From assembly GCA_031411995.1 (NCBI GenBank), contig JANOCD010000052.1:1-64000 (forward strand): a DNA stretch of 64,000 nt. The letters are read 5' to 3'. Source of the stretch: Rudanella sp031411995. GTDB lineage: Bacteria; Bacteroidota; Bacteroidia; Cytophagales; Spirosomataceae. The notes under the pieces were generated by a model. The model made no database searches. It was not told the origin of the DNA and saw only the letters and a program-made list of their open reading frames with translations. How positions within the stretch are numbered: position 1 is the first letter of the stretch; the number at the start of each line of letters is the position of its first letter. A program made the position numbers and the translations under genes. Positions 1 through 11,000 of the stretch are shown here, piece after piece.

Positions 1-3000
1 TGGTCAGCACGATCTGGTAGGTGACCAGAGAGCCCGGCAGCAGGGGGTTGGGTGCTGAGAGCACGGCTTTGGTCAGGGCCAGATCGAAACGCAGGGGATA
101 GAAGCCCGCATCCAGATCGGGATTGTTCTCGCCTGATGTCAGCGAGACCACGTCGGTGATACCGGCGACCGCATCGGAGTCGAGAGCCTCGTCTCCACCC
201 TGGTTAGCGGGGGATGTCGAGTAGTTGAGGGGAGCCGTGAAGCCCACTGAGTAAGACAGGCTGGTTCCGGGGGTCAGGCCGGTGAAGGAATACAAGCCTC
301 CGCCAGCGGTGGTGGTGGTTGCTGAGGCTACGCCGTTGATATAAAGCACCACCGTGACCCCGTCGATGCCTGGCTCGCCCGAGTCCTGCACCCCATCACG
401 GTCGGTGTCGGAGAAGACGAAGTTACCCAGCGAAGCCGGGGGCAGGAAGAAGCCAGCATCCACAGTGGGGTTGTTTTCGCCTGCTGTCAAGGTGTAGGGA
501 CCAGTCAGTCCGTTTATGGCATCACTGTCGGTGGCATCGTTACCCGTGTTAGACAGCGTTGCTGAATAGGTTGCCGGAGTGGTAAAGCTCACCGAGTAGG
601 GAACACCCGGTGTTAAGCCCGTGAAACTGTACAAACCAGAGACCGAGGTAGTCGTTGTCACTACCACTGAGCCATTCTGGATCAGTGTTACCACAACTCC
701 CTGAATGCCTGGCTCACCCGAATCCTGCTGGCCGTTGGCATTCTGGTCAAACCACACAAAGTTGCCCAGGCTGGCCGCGTTGAGCTGGCAGTTCTGGGAG
801 GTTTGGGCGATGGCGGTGCAACCCAGCGATGTGGCTGTTAAGACAAGGGTAGTACCCGATGGAATGCCGGTTACCTGGTTGCCCGCTAGTGTTCCTGCGC
901 TGGCTGTCACACTTGCGCCTGCCGTTGCCGTGAAGGTGACATCATACGTCGTCAGACCCACGCACGACACACTCGTAATACCCACTGTTGGCAGCGGGTT
1001 GACTGTCACGGTAGCCGTGGCTAAGGACGTGCAGCCGTTGGCGTTGGTAACGACCACGCTGTAGTCGGTGCTGCCAGTCGGGTTCACCATCAGCGAACCA
1101 CCCGTCGAATTTCCCGATCCGAAATTGAACAGTACGCCTGCCTGATTCCCCGTCACCGAAGCCAGCAGGGTAGCCGACGTGCCTGCGCAAATGGTAGTAC
1201 TGGCGAAGGCAATGACTGGTAACGGATTCACCGTGACCGTAGCACGGGCTAGGGCCGTGCAGCCGCTGGCGTTGCTGACCACCACGGAGTACGTTGTTGT
1301 CGTAGAAGGATTCACAATCAGGGATGCATCGGTCGTGGTGCCACTGCCGAAGTTGTATAAGCTGCCGCCACTGGCCACCAGCGTGGTCGATTCACCCACA
1401 CAAATGGTAGTGCTGGTGAGAGCCGCCACCGGCAACGGGTTAACTGTGACAGAACCCGTTGCCTGGTCTGTGCAACCGAAGCTATTGGCCACCCGCACCG
1501 TGTAGGGCGTGGTGGCCGTAGGACTGAGGGGGAACGACCCCGTAGCATTCACGGCCCCCGTCTCCAGCAGGGTGAAGGAGAAACTACCCGTCAGCCCGCC
1601 CGATGCAATTAAGGTCACCGACTTACCCGCGCAGATCGTCGGGCTGGTGAGCGTGGCGACGGGCAGGGGGTTAACCGTGACAGTCGCTGTGGCGGTGGCC
1701 TGGCAGCCGTTCACATTAGTCACCCGTACCGAGTAGCTGGTGAGAGTAGTTGGATTAACCACCAGCGAATTATCGGTAGAAGCTCCGTTGCCGAAGTCAT
1801 AGATGTTGCCCGGAAGGCCAGCCCCGCCCGTTGCAATCAGCGTGGCCGACTGGCCTTCGCAAATGGTCGCGCTGGTGAGGCTGGAGGTGGGCAGCTGATT
1901 GACCATAACGGTGCCGGTAGCCGTGGCGACGCAGCCCGCATTGGTTTGTACGGTTACGCTGTAGGGAGTAGTCCCCGTAGGCGTGACCGATAAAGCACCC
2001 GTCAAATTCGTGGTTCCGTTGGAGAAACTATAACTAAACGGCGCACCCACATTGCCTCCGCTGGCCGTTAGCATTGCCGACTGGCCCACACAGATGGTGA
2101 CACTCGAGAGGGTCGGCGTGGGTAGTGGGTTCACCGTCACGGTCGCCGTGGCCAGGGTTGTGCAGCCACTCGCATTCGAAACCACCACATTGTAGGCTGT
2201 GGTGCTGGTTGGACTCACGATGATTATGTTGCCGGTGGAGTTGCCCGACCCGAAGTTGTAGAGCGAGCCGCCCGACGCGATCAGCGTAGCTGACTGTCCG
2301 GCGCAAATGGTGGCCGAACTGTAGGAGGCTGTCACGGCGGGGTTGAGCGTCACGGTGCCGTTGGCGGTGGCGGTGCAACCCTGTGTATTCGTTACCAGCA
2401 CCGAATACGTGGTCGTGGCCGAAGGGCTGACTACGAAGCGGCCCGTGCTGTTGGTGATGCTTCCGGTAAATTCATAGGTAAACGGCCCGCTGCCGGCTCC
2501 TCCGCCACTGGCGATGAGCGTAACACTCTGGCCCTCGCAAATACTGGCACTGCTGAGGCTGGCCGTCACAGCGGGACTCAGTGTGACGGTGGTCGAGCCA
2601 ATGCCCGAACACAGACCGCCTGTGACAGTCACGCTATAGACACCCATATTGAGGGCGGACACATTGGGGATGCTGAGAGTGGCGGTGTTGGCGGTGAAGC
2701 CGTTTGGACCGCTCCAGCTATAGGATGTACCACTGCCGCCCGTGGCCAGTTCGAGGGTGGCCCCGGCGCATAGGGGCGCGTTGTCGGTCACACTGACCGA
2801 GCCGGGCTGGGAAACGGTGATTTCGGAGCGGGCCGCGATGGTACAACCTTGCGGAGTAGTACAGGTAACGGTATAGGTCGTGTTCACAACCGGGGTGATA
2901 ACAATACTGACAGCGGTTTCGCCTGTATTCCAGCGAAGCGTGCCCGTACAGTTATTAACCGTCAGGGTAGTGCTGTTGCCGAGGCAAACAACCTGGTTGG

Positions 3001-6000
3001 CGGGGACAATCTCCAGCTGAGGCAGCGGGTTAACCGTCAGGGTCGCACTGGCTGACGCGGTGCAGCCGTTGGCGTTGGTCACCACGACCGAGTAGGTGGT
3101 GGTTGCCGATGGGCTGACAATGAGCAGGCCGGTGTTGTTGTTTATGTTACCGGAGAACTCATAGGTAAATGGTCCGCCAGTGCTGCCGCCACTGGCGGTG
3201 AGGGTGGCACTCTGTCCGTCGCAAATGGATGCGCTGGACGGCGTCAGGGTAGCCGTCGGTAGGGTGTTGACCACCACCAGATTGGTGGCTGTCGCCCGGC
3301 AACCCTCCGCACTGCTCACCAGCACGCTAAAGGCGGTGGTGTTGGTGGGAGCCACAGCAAACAGGCCGGTGGTATTCACTTCACTGGTGTTGGTCAGGGT
3401 ATAGCTAGCCCCTCCACCTGCAGTGATGGTGGTGGTCTGTCCCTGGCAAATGGTGGCATTGCTAAGGTTTGCTACGGGCGGAAGGTTCACTGTCACCGTG
3501 CCGGTGGCCAGTGCCGTGCAGCCGCTGGCATCCGTCACCACCACGTTGTAAGGCGTGTTGGTGGTGGGACTGACGATGAGCGTGCCGGTAGCCGAGTTGC
3601 CGGAGCCAAAGTTATAGAGCACCCCACCCGATGCGATCAGTGTGGTGGAGTTGCCCCGGCAGATAGTGGCACTCGACAGGGTGGCAGTGGGTGGCAGATT
3701 CACCGTCACCATCCCATTGCCGATGGCTGTGCAGCCGCTTGCGTTGGTCACCAGCACAGAATAAGCGGTGGTGGTACTGGGGTTGACAACGAGGGTGTTG
3801 GCCGCCTGATTGCCGTTACCGAAATCATACAGTGTGCCGCCGGATGCGGTCAGCGTGGCGGAGTTGCCGGCGCAAATGGTCACACTCGACAAGGCTGCTG
3901 TGGGCAGGGGATTCACCGTGACCGAACCACTGCCCACAGCCGTGCAGCCATTCGCGTTGGTGACCAGTACCGTGTAGGTGGTCGTCGACGTGGGGTTGAC
4001 CACGAGGGTTCCGGTGGGGGAGTTTCCCGATCCGAAATTGTAAAGAGTCCCCCCCGACGCGGTGAGCGTGACGGTTTCGCCCCGGCAAATGGTGGCACTG
4101 GTGAGAGCCGCCGTGGGCGGTGGGTTCACCGTGACGGTGCCGGAGGCCATTGCCGAACAGCCGCTGGCGTTCGTCACTGTCACCGAATAAGTCGTGGTGG
4201 CGGTAGGACTCACTACCCGTGTGACCGTGGCCGCGTTACCCGAACCAAAGTTGTAGAGCGTGCCGCCCGAAGCTGTCAGTGTCACTGAGTTACCTGAACA
4301 AATAGTGGCACTGGAGAGAGCCACAGTAGGCAGGCTATTAACTGTCACGGTGCCGCTGGCTGTGGCGGTGCAACCGTTGCTGTTGGTGACCAGCACGGTG
4401 TAGGTAGTGGTAGAAGCGGGGTTCACCACCAGTGTGCCGGTGGCCGAGTTACCGGACCCAAAATTGTAGAGCGTGCCGCCCGACGCAGTCAGGGTTACTG
4501 ATGTCCCCAAACAAATGGTGGCACTGGTTAGGGTTGCCGAGGGTAGGGCGTTGACTGTGACCGTGCCGGTAGCCACCGCTGAACAGCCATTGGCGTTGGT
4601 TACCGTAACCGAATAAGTGGTGGTTGCAGTCGGACTAACTACCCGCGTACTGACGGCTGAGTTGCCAGAGCCAAAATTATACAGCGTTCCTCCCGAAGCA
4701 GTCAGGGTTACTGATTCGCCCCGGCAGATGGTGTCGCTAATTAACGTTGCTGTGGGCAGGGAATTCACAGTAACCATGCCGCTGCCAACCGCCGAACAAC
4801 CGTTGGCGTTCGTTACCGTAACTGAATAAGTGGTGGTTGTGGTTGGGCTGACCACAACCGTATTGGTGGCCGAGTTACCATTACCGAAATTATACAGGGT
4901 GCCACCCGATGCTGTGAGCGTAACCGAGTTTCCAGTACAGATCGTGGCACTGGATAAAACGGGCGTTGGCAGCGTATTTGCCGTAACCGTTTGCGTGGCT
5001 CGTGCTGTGCAACTAGCCGCATTGCTCACTAATACCGTGTAGGTTGTGGTGCCCGTGGGCGTAAGAGCAAACAGGCCTGTCGTGTTAACCGTATTGGGGT
5101 TCAGCAATGTATAAGAATACGGTGTACTGCCGCTTGCATCGGTCGGTTGAGATGATAATGTCATCGACTGACCAATACAAATACTGGCACTGGGCAGAGC
5201 CGACAAGATCAGCGAAAGCGAACATGGAACATATCCGGCATCATACGTAAAATTGTTTTGCCCCGACTGTCCCAGCGTGAAACTGATGACCCCAGCCGCA
5301 CTGGCATCGGTGTCGATGGCATCGGCATTGGTGCCGGTCGCCAGATTTGGTTTGATACTTAGTGTCAGGGCATTGCTACTAAGACTTGTCGGGAATGACA
5401 GCGAATAACCTGCGCCTGAAGTCAGGCCGGTCAGGCTATAGACGAAGCCTGCCGTGTTGGTGCCGATGGCGTTGGAGAAATAGTATTCGCCCGCACTGTT
5501 GGTGGTAACAGTTACTCCCGCCGAGGGCAAACCGGGACCTTTCAGAACAACGGTCACGCCCGATAACGGAGCCTCGTTGGGATCTTGAATACCATCATTG
5601 TCGAGGTCGTTCCAAACCCGGTTGCCGATCTGGATGGGGGGCGATACGCACAACACTTCCAGATCACCCAGACTGGCGGCTTTACCAAAGGTGGCTACCC
5701 GCTGTGCATCGGTTAAGCCACCATCCTGACCTAGGACCTCGTACTCGAAGTTGGATTCCCCCGTGACGTTGTTAAAATACCGGGCACCGGCCGACCGGAA
5801 GTTGGTGAAGGGGTCAAAGGCAGTGGCGACCACCTCGCCTGTACCGGGCCAGAGCGTTAAACCACCCACCAAAATCTCCTGGTGTCCACTGTCGGGGTTA
5901 GTGCCGGCAGTGGTCGAGTTGGGCGAAGCACTTTTACTGTACATGTCCTGCCAGTAGAACTCTCCACCCCCCGGTCCCTGGGGCAAGTTCTGGCCGACGG

Positions 6001-7651
6001 CACTCGAAGAGACCGTACGGGCGGCTGCCCCGTTGGCCGGAATGTTGGTCACCGTCGCGTTGCTCTCCAACTGGTAGGTACCATCGGCCCTGCGCCCGGC
6101 CCGAAGCATGTCACCCGCAGCGGTCGCTTCATATATTAGTGTAGAGGAGGTGATAGGCGAATAGTTATTATTGCCGGCCTGATGACCAAAGCGGTCGAAA
6201 AGGCCCACAATCATCTCGCCATTTACGTCAAATTCAATGTCGGAGATCACGGGCTGAGGACAGGCAGTCTGGGCATAACCGGTGTTGGTGAAACTGGCGG
6301 GGATGTCGGTCCATTGGTCAATCCACGGCCGCCAGGCAGCCGTGGTCAGGACGCTACCTGTGGCACCTGGACCGGTGATGACCGTCGCCCCTCGTGAGGT
6401 GACAAAGCCCCGGGGGTAGTTGAGGGGAAAACTCAGCACCTGGGTGAAGCTGCTGGTAGCTCCAGCCGGGTCGTGGGCGTACACATAGCCCGTGAGGTTG
6501 GCGACGGTTGCGCCCGTGGCTTCGCCCGAACAGACGGCACCTACGTATATCTTACCCCGGTAAAACTTGGTAGCGAAAGGCCGCAGAGTACCATTGGTAC
6601 AAACGCCCGTGGGCAGTATGTGCTTGGTGAAGGTGGTGGGCTTAGTGGCGGGTATGCCGATGGGTAGCTCGTAGAGGGCCTGATCGAACAGGTTCATTAC
6701 CCACAGGGTGCGCTCATCGTCGGAGATATCAATGTCGCCCAGCGACATTTTGCCCACCAGATCAAAGGCGGCTGCGTCGTGGTTGGCCGTCGTTTTATTG
6801 GTTGGTAGGGGGGTAGTGATACGGGGGTCGGTCCCTACCTCGATATTTAGATCGGTCTTCAGGTTGACAAAGGGGGTAACGGTAGCTGAAGCACTGGCTG
6901 GGGTGGTGGTATTGATGGTGTAGATCTGTCCGGGTCCGCCCGTTCCAAAGCCGGAGTGTCGTTTTAGGAAGGCAGCTGCAAAGAGCAGTTTGGAACTGCG
7001 CTGGTAGGCCAGGCCCCAGGTGGAGCCGATGTTTCCTTTAGCCAGGTAGTTGTTGCGGGCGTCGGGTGTGCCATCGTATAGCCAGCCCACCATCCAGTTG
7101 TCGTTGGCGGGGTTTGATGTGGCACTGCTGGGTATGGTAGGGTTTCCGTTGGTGTAGCAGGAGGTGATCAGGAATGGGTTGGCGACCCCGCAGTACTGGG
7201 GAGGGTAATTGATGCCCAGGTTAACATTAGATAATGTCCCGCTAACTGTGACAAACTGAACGTTTGTTTTACTAGTCCCGCTGCTGGCCACAAAGCTATC
7301 AAAGTCTCCACTAACAACATTGGTAAATTCGACGCGGTAGGAGCCATTAGTACCTACGTTGATGGAGTAGGTGCCTGTGGCATTAGTAGTGGCGGAGAAG
7401 GGGGCGGTGGCTGAGTTACTGCTGTAAGCGGTAACGATCACCCCTGCTACCCCTGGTTCACCATAAGTATAGGTTCCAGAAGATGGAATTGCGGTATAAG
7501 CTCCATTCGCATCAAAATCCCGGAATACGTTTCCCGTAATGGTCTGCGCTTGTGCGCAGGTCGTCAGTAAGGCAACCAACAAGGTAACGAACCAAAACAC
7601 CAACGAGCTGTATAGTGTTTTTTTAGGGATAGATAGTAACTGTTTTTTCAT
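1..7651 (-). CDS. Giant secreted SdrD_B/Ig-repeat/DUF11 surface protein (adhesin-like), C-terminus beyond window
   Basis: The frame opens with ATG at 7651 and stays in frame with recognisable protein to the window edge, giving at least 2550 residues with no stop seen in the parts translated. Residues 1-36 are a signal peptide (MKKQLLSIPKK..., ending AQAQ). Next come an SdrD_B-like domain (starts TITGNVFRDFDANG), a region of roughly residues 110-660 resembling a beta-propeller, shared with the two downstream paralogues, and an SdrD_B domain near residue 670 (IQIGNRVW). About 20 Ig-like repeats follow (residues about 810-2285), then two more SdrD_B domains (LGNFVWFDQNANG, LGNFVFSDTDRDG) and the start of a DUF11 domain (LVTYQIVLT). 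Likely exported and surface-exposed, possibly adhesive; that role is inferred from the domains. First of three tandem paralogues. Whether it carries their cysteine-rich C-terminus cannot be seen. Confidence 0.85.
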   Translation of the reverse strand, partial: MKKQLLSIPKKTLYSSLVFWFVTLLVALLTTCAQAQTITGNVFRDFDANGAYTAIPSSGTYTYGEPGVAGVIVTAYSSNSATAPFSATTNATGTYSINVGTNGSYRVEFTNVVSGDFDSFVASSGTSKTNVQFVTVSGTLSNVNLGINYPPQYCGVANPFLITSCYTNGNPTIPSSATSNPANDNWMVGWLYDGTPDARNNYLAKGNIGSTWGLAYQRSSKLLFAAAFLKRHSGFGTGGPGQIYTINTTTPASASATVTPFVNLKTDLNIEVGTDPRITTPLPTNKTTANHDAAAFDLVGKMSLGDIDISDDERTLWVMNLFDQALYELPIGIPATKPTTFTKHILPTGVCTNGTLRPFATKFYRGKIYVGAVCSGEATGATVANLTGYVYAHDPAGATSSFTQVLSFPLNYPRGFVTSRGATVITGPGATGSVLTTAAWRPWIDQWTDIPASFTNTGYAQTACPQPVISDIEFDVNGEMIVGLFDRFGHQAGNNNYSPITSSTLIYEATAAGDMLRAGRRADGTYQLESNATVTNIPANGAAARTVSSSAVGQNLPQGPGGGEFYWQDMYSKSASPNSTTAGTNPDSGHQEILVGGLTLWPGTGEVVATAFDPFTNFRSAGARYFNNVTGESNFEYEVLGQDGGLTDAQRVATFGKAASLGDLEVLCVSPPIQIGNRVWNDLDNDGIQDPNEAPLSGVTVVLKGPGLPSAGVTVTTNSAGEYYFSNAIGTNTAGFVYSLTGLTSGAGYSLSFPTSLSSNALTLSIKPNLATGTNADAIDTDASAAGVISFTLGQSGQNNFTYDAGYVPCSLSLILSALPSASICIGQSMTLSSQPTDASGSTPYSYTLLNPNTVNTTGLFALTPTGTTTYTVLVSNAASCTARATQTVTANTLPTPVLSSATICTGNSVTLTASGGTLYNFGNGNSATNTVVVSPTTTTTYSVTVTNANGCSAVGSGMVTVNSLPTATLISDTICRGESVTLTASGGTLYNFGSGNSAVSTRVVSPTATTTYSVTVTNANGCSAVATGTVTVNALPSATLTSATICLGTSVTLTASGGTLYNFGSGNSATGTLVVNPASTTTYTVLVTNSNGCTATASGTVTVNSLPTVALSSATICSGNSVTLTASGGTLYNFGSGNAATVTRVVSPTATTTYSVTVTNASGCSAMASGTVTVNPPPTAALTSATICRGETVTLTASGGTLYNFGSGNSPTGTLVVNPTSTTTYTVLVTNANGCTAVGSGSVTVNPLPTAALSSVTICAGNSATLTASGGTLYDFGNGNQAANTLVVNPSTTTAYSVLVTNASGCTAIGNGMVTVNLPPTATLSSATICRGNSTTLIASGGVLYNFGSGNSATGTLIVSPTTNTPYNVVVTDASGCTALATGTVTVNLPPVANLSNATICQGQTTTITAGGGASYTLTNTSEVNTTGLFAVAPTNTTAFSVLVSSAEGCRATATNLVVVNTLPTATLTPSSASICDGQSATLTASGGSTGGPFTYEFSGNINNNTGLLIVSPSATTTYSVVVTNANGCTASASATLTVNPLPQLEIVPANQVVCLGNSTTLTVNNCTGTLRWNTGETAVSIVITPVVNTTYTVTCTTPQGCTIAARSEITVSQPGSVSVTDNAPLCAGATLELATGGSGTSYSWSGPNGFTANTATLSIPNVSALNMGVYSVTVTGGLCSGIGSTTVTLSPAVTASLSSASICEGQSVTLIASGGGAGSGPFTYEFTGSITNSTGRFVVSPSATTTYSVLVTNTQGCTATANGTVTLNPAVTASYSSATICAGQSATLIASGGSLYNFGSGNSTGNIIIVSPTSTTAYNVVVSNASGCTTLATATVTVNPLPTPTLSSVTICVGQSAMLTASGGNVGAPFSYSFSNGTTNLTGALSVTPTGTTPYSVTVQTNAGCVATATGTVMVNQLPTSSLTSATICEGQSATLIATGGAGLPGNIYDFGNGASTDNSLVVNPTTLTSYSVRVTNVNGCQATATATVTVNPLPVATLTSPTICAGKSVTLIASGGLTGSFSFTLLETGAVNATGSFPLSPTATTPYTVRVANSFGCTDQATGSVTVNPLPVAALTSTTICVGESTTLVASGGSLYNFGSGTTTDASLIVNPSTTTTYSVVVSNASGCTALARATVTVNPLPVIAFASTTICAGTSATLLASVTGNQAGVLFNFGSGNSTGGSLMVNPTGSTDYSVVVTNANGCTSLATATVTVNPLPTVGITSVSCVGLTTYDVTFTATAGASVTASAGTLAGNQVTGIPSGTTLVLTATSLGCTAIAQTSQNCQLNAASLGNFVWFDQNANGQQDSGEPGIQGVVVTLIQNGSVVVTTTTSVSGLYSFTGLTPGVPYSVSFTTPATYSATLSNTGNDATDSDAINGLTGPYTLTAGENNPTVDAGFFLPPASLGNFVFSDTDRDGVQDSGEPGIDGVTVVLYINGVASATTTTAGGGLYSFTGLTPGTSLSYSVGFTAPLNYSTSPANQGGDEALDSDAVAGITDVVSLTSGENNPDLDAGFYPLRFDLALTKAVLSAPNPLLPGSLVTYQIVLT
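785..5215 (-). repeat. Tandem array of about 20 Ig-like coding repeats in the giant surface protein
   Basis: A motif equivalent to CxGxxxTLTASGG recurs at about 1186, 1401, 1633, 1857, 2090, 2305, 2537, 2768, 2988, 3217, 3445, 3658, 3871, 4085, 4296, 4509, 4724, 4935 and 5177, with a degenerate copy near 960. Spacing falls in two classes: 211-215 bp (about 71 codons) and 220-242 bp. Each unit translates roughly as TVTVNP...SATIC.G...TASGG..YNFG.GNS...VNPTTTTTYTVLVTNANGC. Copies between 3445 and 4935 are the most alike in DNA and in length. Confidence 0.9.
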
Positions 7652-7960
7652 GGCCCAGCGTTTGGGAATAAAATAGATGGGAACTCAACTCAGTAATACA
7701 TATGCAGGCAACTTTAGAGCCAGTCCTATAAATAATTAAATATGAATGGAATCAGGAGATAAATATAAATGATAAATTGTTTTTATATAATTTTTTAAAA
7801 TCTTGATTTTCAGTGTTTTGCCAAAAATGTTAAGAGCAAATAATGGTTTTGATATGCCTATTTTATAACTGGTAAGAAATACTTAAGCACGACTTAGATG
7901 AATTCTGCCAACCTTCAAGGTGCGTTTCCACGGCTTTACAAAAAGTATGCCATATGATAG
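7652..7960 (-). promoter_or_regulatory. Upstream region of the first giant gene, with blocks shared with the second giant gene
   Basis: AT-rich non-coding stretch with no convincing gene. Directly before the ATG, on the minus strand, lies TTCCCAAACGCTGGGCC, identical to the sequence before the ATG at 13729; its CCCA/TGGG ends could form a small hairpin. Farther up, short blocks (gaaatacttaa at 7876, cttagatgaa at 7893, acaaaaagtatgcca at about 7937-7952) recur in the same order upstream of the second paralogue. This suggests a duplicated promoter and leader. No exact TTTG / TAnnTTTG pair was found. Confidence 0.5.
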
Positions 7961-8010
7961 AATAAAAGACGAACGAACCCTGCCCGTTAGGAAACAGGCA
8001 AGGTTCGTTC
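7961..8010 (-). terminator. Rho-independent-type terminator after the second giant gene
   Basis: Fourteen-base arms at about 7971-7984 (gaacgaaccctgcc) and 7997-8010 (ggcaaggttcgttc) pair with one mismatch. On the minus strand the hairpin is followed by the T-rich stretch GTCTTTTATT. It lies 31 bases past the stop at 8042, so it fits termination of the minus-strand gene 8042-13729. Confidence 0.75.
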
Positions 8011-8041
8011 AGAAAGGTGTAAAAGTGTTATATAATTTAAA

Positions 8042-11000
8042 TTATGGAACAAGTGACTTCATTTTCCTGATGCTTACCGGCACACAAATCTCTTCGGGAC
8101 AGGCACAGTTGGCCACCAGCACCACCGTCACATCACGGGTGCAACTGGGTTGACCATCAACCAACACCCACACCCGTACCGTGTAGGTGCCGGCTGCCAA
8201 ACTCGTGCCGACCACTCCATCAGCAGGAACTGGCCGGGGAGAAGTCGGCACCGCTGTACTGGCAGAAAAACTGCTCCCCGCTGACACCTGATACAAATAC
8301 TGAGTCGGGTCAACCCCCAGGTTCAGCAACTTGATCTGCCCAGTGGCCTGTGGAGTCGTGCCTACACAAGTCGGGTTTTTGCCCTGCGCCGTGTACAACG
8401 GCACCTCAACCTCCTCCACATAGACGGGGCAGCAGGACGGACGGGCACAAAGACCTGTTAATCCGTCATCGGTGAGCAGTGAATACTCGCCCGCCTGAGT
8501 GGCCGTGTAGGTGTTGAGGGTGGCATCGGCCACCACCACGGAGGTAGCTGAACCCGGTGCAGTATAGAACCACTGGTAGCGGCTGAAGCCCGTTGGAGCA
8601 CTCAGTTCGATGGCATAGTCGGTGCCTTTGCATACCTTGAAGGGGACACTGATACAAATGCTGGCCTCATCGCCAAGGGTTGAAGCCGTGTTATACAGGA
8701 CTCCTTCGGCGGTAATGCTGGTCGAATAGATCAGCGTAGCCGTGGCATTGGCAGGCAAACTGGCAATGGCCCACTGCCCGCCCTGCAAACCGGGGGTGAA
8801 ACTACCCGCCGAGATGGTGACCGATCCGGGCACCAGGCTTAGGCCCGCGCTGTAGGTGTCACTCACGACGATGCTGGTAGCGGAGGCTGCTCCCGTGTTG
8901 ACCACCAGGATGGTGAAGGAGACCACATCGCCCAGTTGTGGTTTGGCGGCACTGACCAGCTTAATCAGCTCGAAGGAGGGTTGTACCACCGGCCGCACAA
9001 AGCCCGCGTCCACCGTTGGGTTATTCTCCCCCGCTGTCAGGGAGTAGGGGCCAGTTAAGCCATTGACCGCATCGCTGTCTAAAGCATCATCACCCACATT
9101 GGCCGACGTCGAAGTGGTGAAGCCCGACGGAGTCGTGAAGCTGACCGAGTAGGGAATGCCCGGAGTCAGACCCGTGAAACTATACAGACCAGAGACCGAA
9201 GTTGTGGTGGTGGCCACTGCTGATTCACTCTGAAGCAGGGTAACCGTAACTCCTGAGATGGGCAGGTCGCCCGCATCCTGAATACCGTTAAGGTTCACAT
9301 CCTCAAAAACAAAGTCACCCAACGAAGCCAACGCAGGGGCCACCGAACAACTCGCCGGAGCCGCGTAGGTCACGCTGGTCATGCCGCAAGCCGAAGCCGA
9401 TGATACCATCGATACCGTTTTGGTCAAGCCATCCGAAGTGAAACCAGCCAGCGTATAACTCACTGGCCCGTTGCCCGTCAGGGTGACTACCGTGCTGGTG
9501 CCATTCACCGAAATCGTCAGCGTTTGTGGGCTGTTGGCTCCCGCATTGGTCGCCGAAATAGTTCCCGTTACCGTGTAGGTATTAGTGGCCGAATTACAAA
9601 CGCCCGGGGTGGCCGTGGCCGTCAGTTCGCAGACTGGATCAGCCGCCGTGGTGATGGTCAGCGGAGCGATGGCCGAACAGTTTTTACTGTCCGTCACTGT
9701 TACTGTAAAGGAAGCCGTGCCCGCCGGAGCCGTGGGTGTTCCAGAAATCACACCCGTTGTGGGGTTCAGACTCAGACCCGCTGGCAAACTGCCCGCCGAG
9801 ACAGTGAAGCTGAGTGGTGCCGTTGCGCCTGATGTGGTGAGTGTTTCGGAATAAGCGGTGCCGATTTGACCATTGGCCAATACACTGGTCGTCAGCGAGA
9901 GCGAACAAACCGTGCAGGATGCTGGCGTAGCATAGGTCGTGCTGGCCGTTACGGTTACGCCGTTGGTCAGGGTGGCCACCACCGAGTGACTGGCGGGACT
10001 GCTGCCTGACACACCTGTTAGGGTAAAACTCGCCGAAGTCTGTCCGGCTGTTACCGAGACAGTGCCAACGACCACTCCGTTGTCAGTCAGCGTGAGCGTT
10101 CCCGCAGGGGCGTTGCTCAAACTCACTGTGCCGGTGGTCGTGTAATTGTTGGTCGCCGTGTTACAGATCGGGCTTGTCACCACAACGGCCAAGGCCGATG
10201 GAGCCACTGTACAACTGGCCGGAGCCGCATAGGTCACGCTGGTCATGCCGCAAGCTGAAGCCGAGGACACCACCGAAACGGTCTTGGTCAAGCCATCAGA
10301 AGGCAACCCGGCAAGCGTGTAACTCACCGGCCCGTTGCCCGTCAGGGTTACGACCGTGCTGGTGCCGTTCACCGAAACCGTCAGCGTTTGGGGGCTGTTG
10401 GCTCCCGCATTGGTCGCCGAAACCGTGCCATTCACTGTATACGTATTGGTAGCCGAATTACAAACGCCCGGTGTGGCCGTGGCCGTCAGCGAGCAGACCG
10501 GCAGGGCCGAAGTGGTGATGGTCAGCGGAGCCACAGCCGAGCAGTTCTTACTGTCCGTTACTTTCACTGTGAACGATGCCGTCCCTGCCGGAGCCGTTGG
10601 TGTTCCTGAAATCACGCCCGTGCTGGTGTTGAGAACTAAGCCCGTGGGCAAACTCCCCGCCGAAACCGTGAAAGCCAACGGAGCCGTACCATTGGTAGTA
10701 GTCAGTGTCTGGCTGTAGGCAGTACCGACTTGTCCGCTGGCTAATGCACTGGTGGTCAGGCTCAGCGAACAAACCGTACAACTGGCCGGAGCCGAATACG
10801 TGGCCACTGCCGAACCGCAACCCGCCAAACTCACCGTTACTGTGTGGCTGCTGGTGTTGCTTATGCCACTCAGGCTGAAACTTGCCGAGCTTTGGCCTAC
10901 GGTAACAGAGATGACAGCTACGGTGGTGCCGTTGTCAGTAATGGTCAGGCTACCCGCCGAGCTGTTAGAAAGCGAAACTGTTCCTGTAGCCGTGAAATTG

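Noticed and set aside
785..5215. Regularly spaced repeats that could suggest a CRISPR array
   Set aside because: Units are about 211-242 bp, code continuously in one frame as Ig-like protein, and lack the short repeat/variable spacer pattern.
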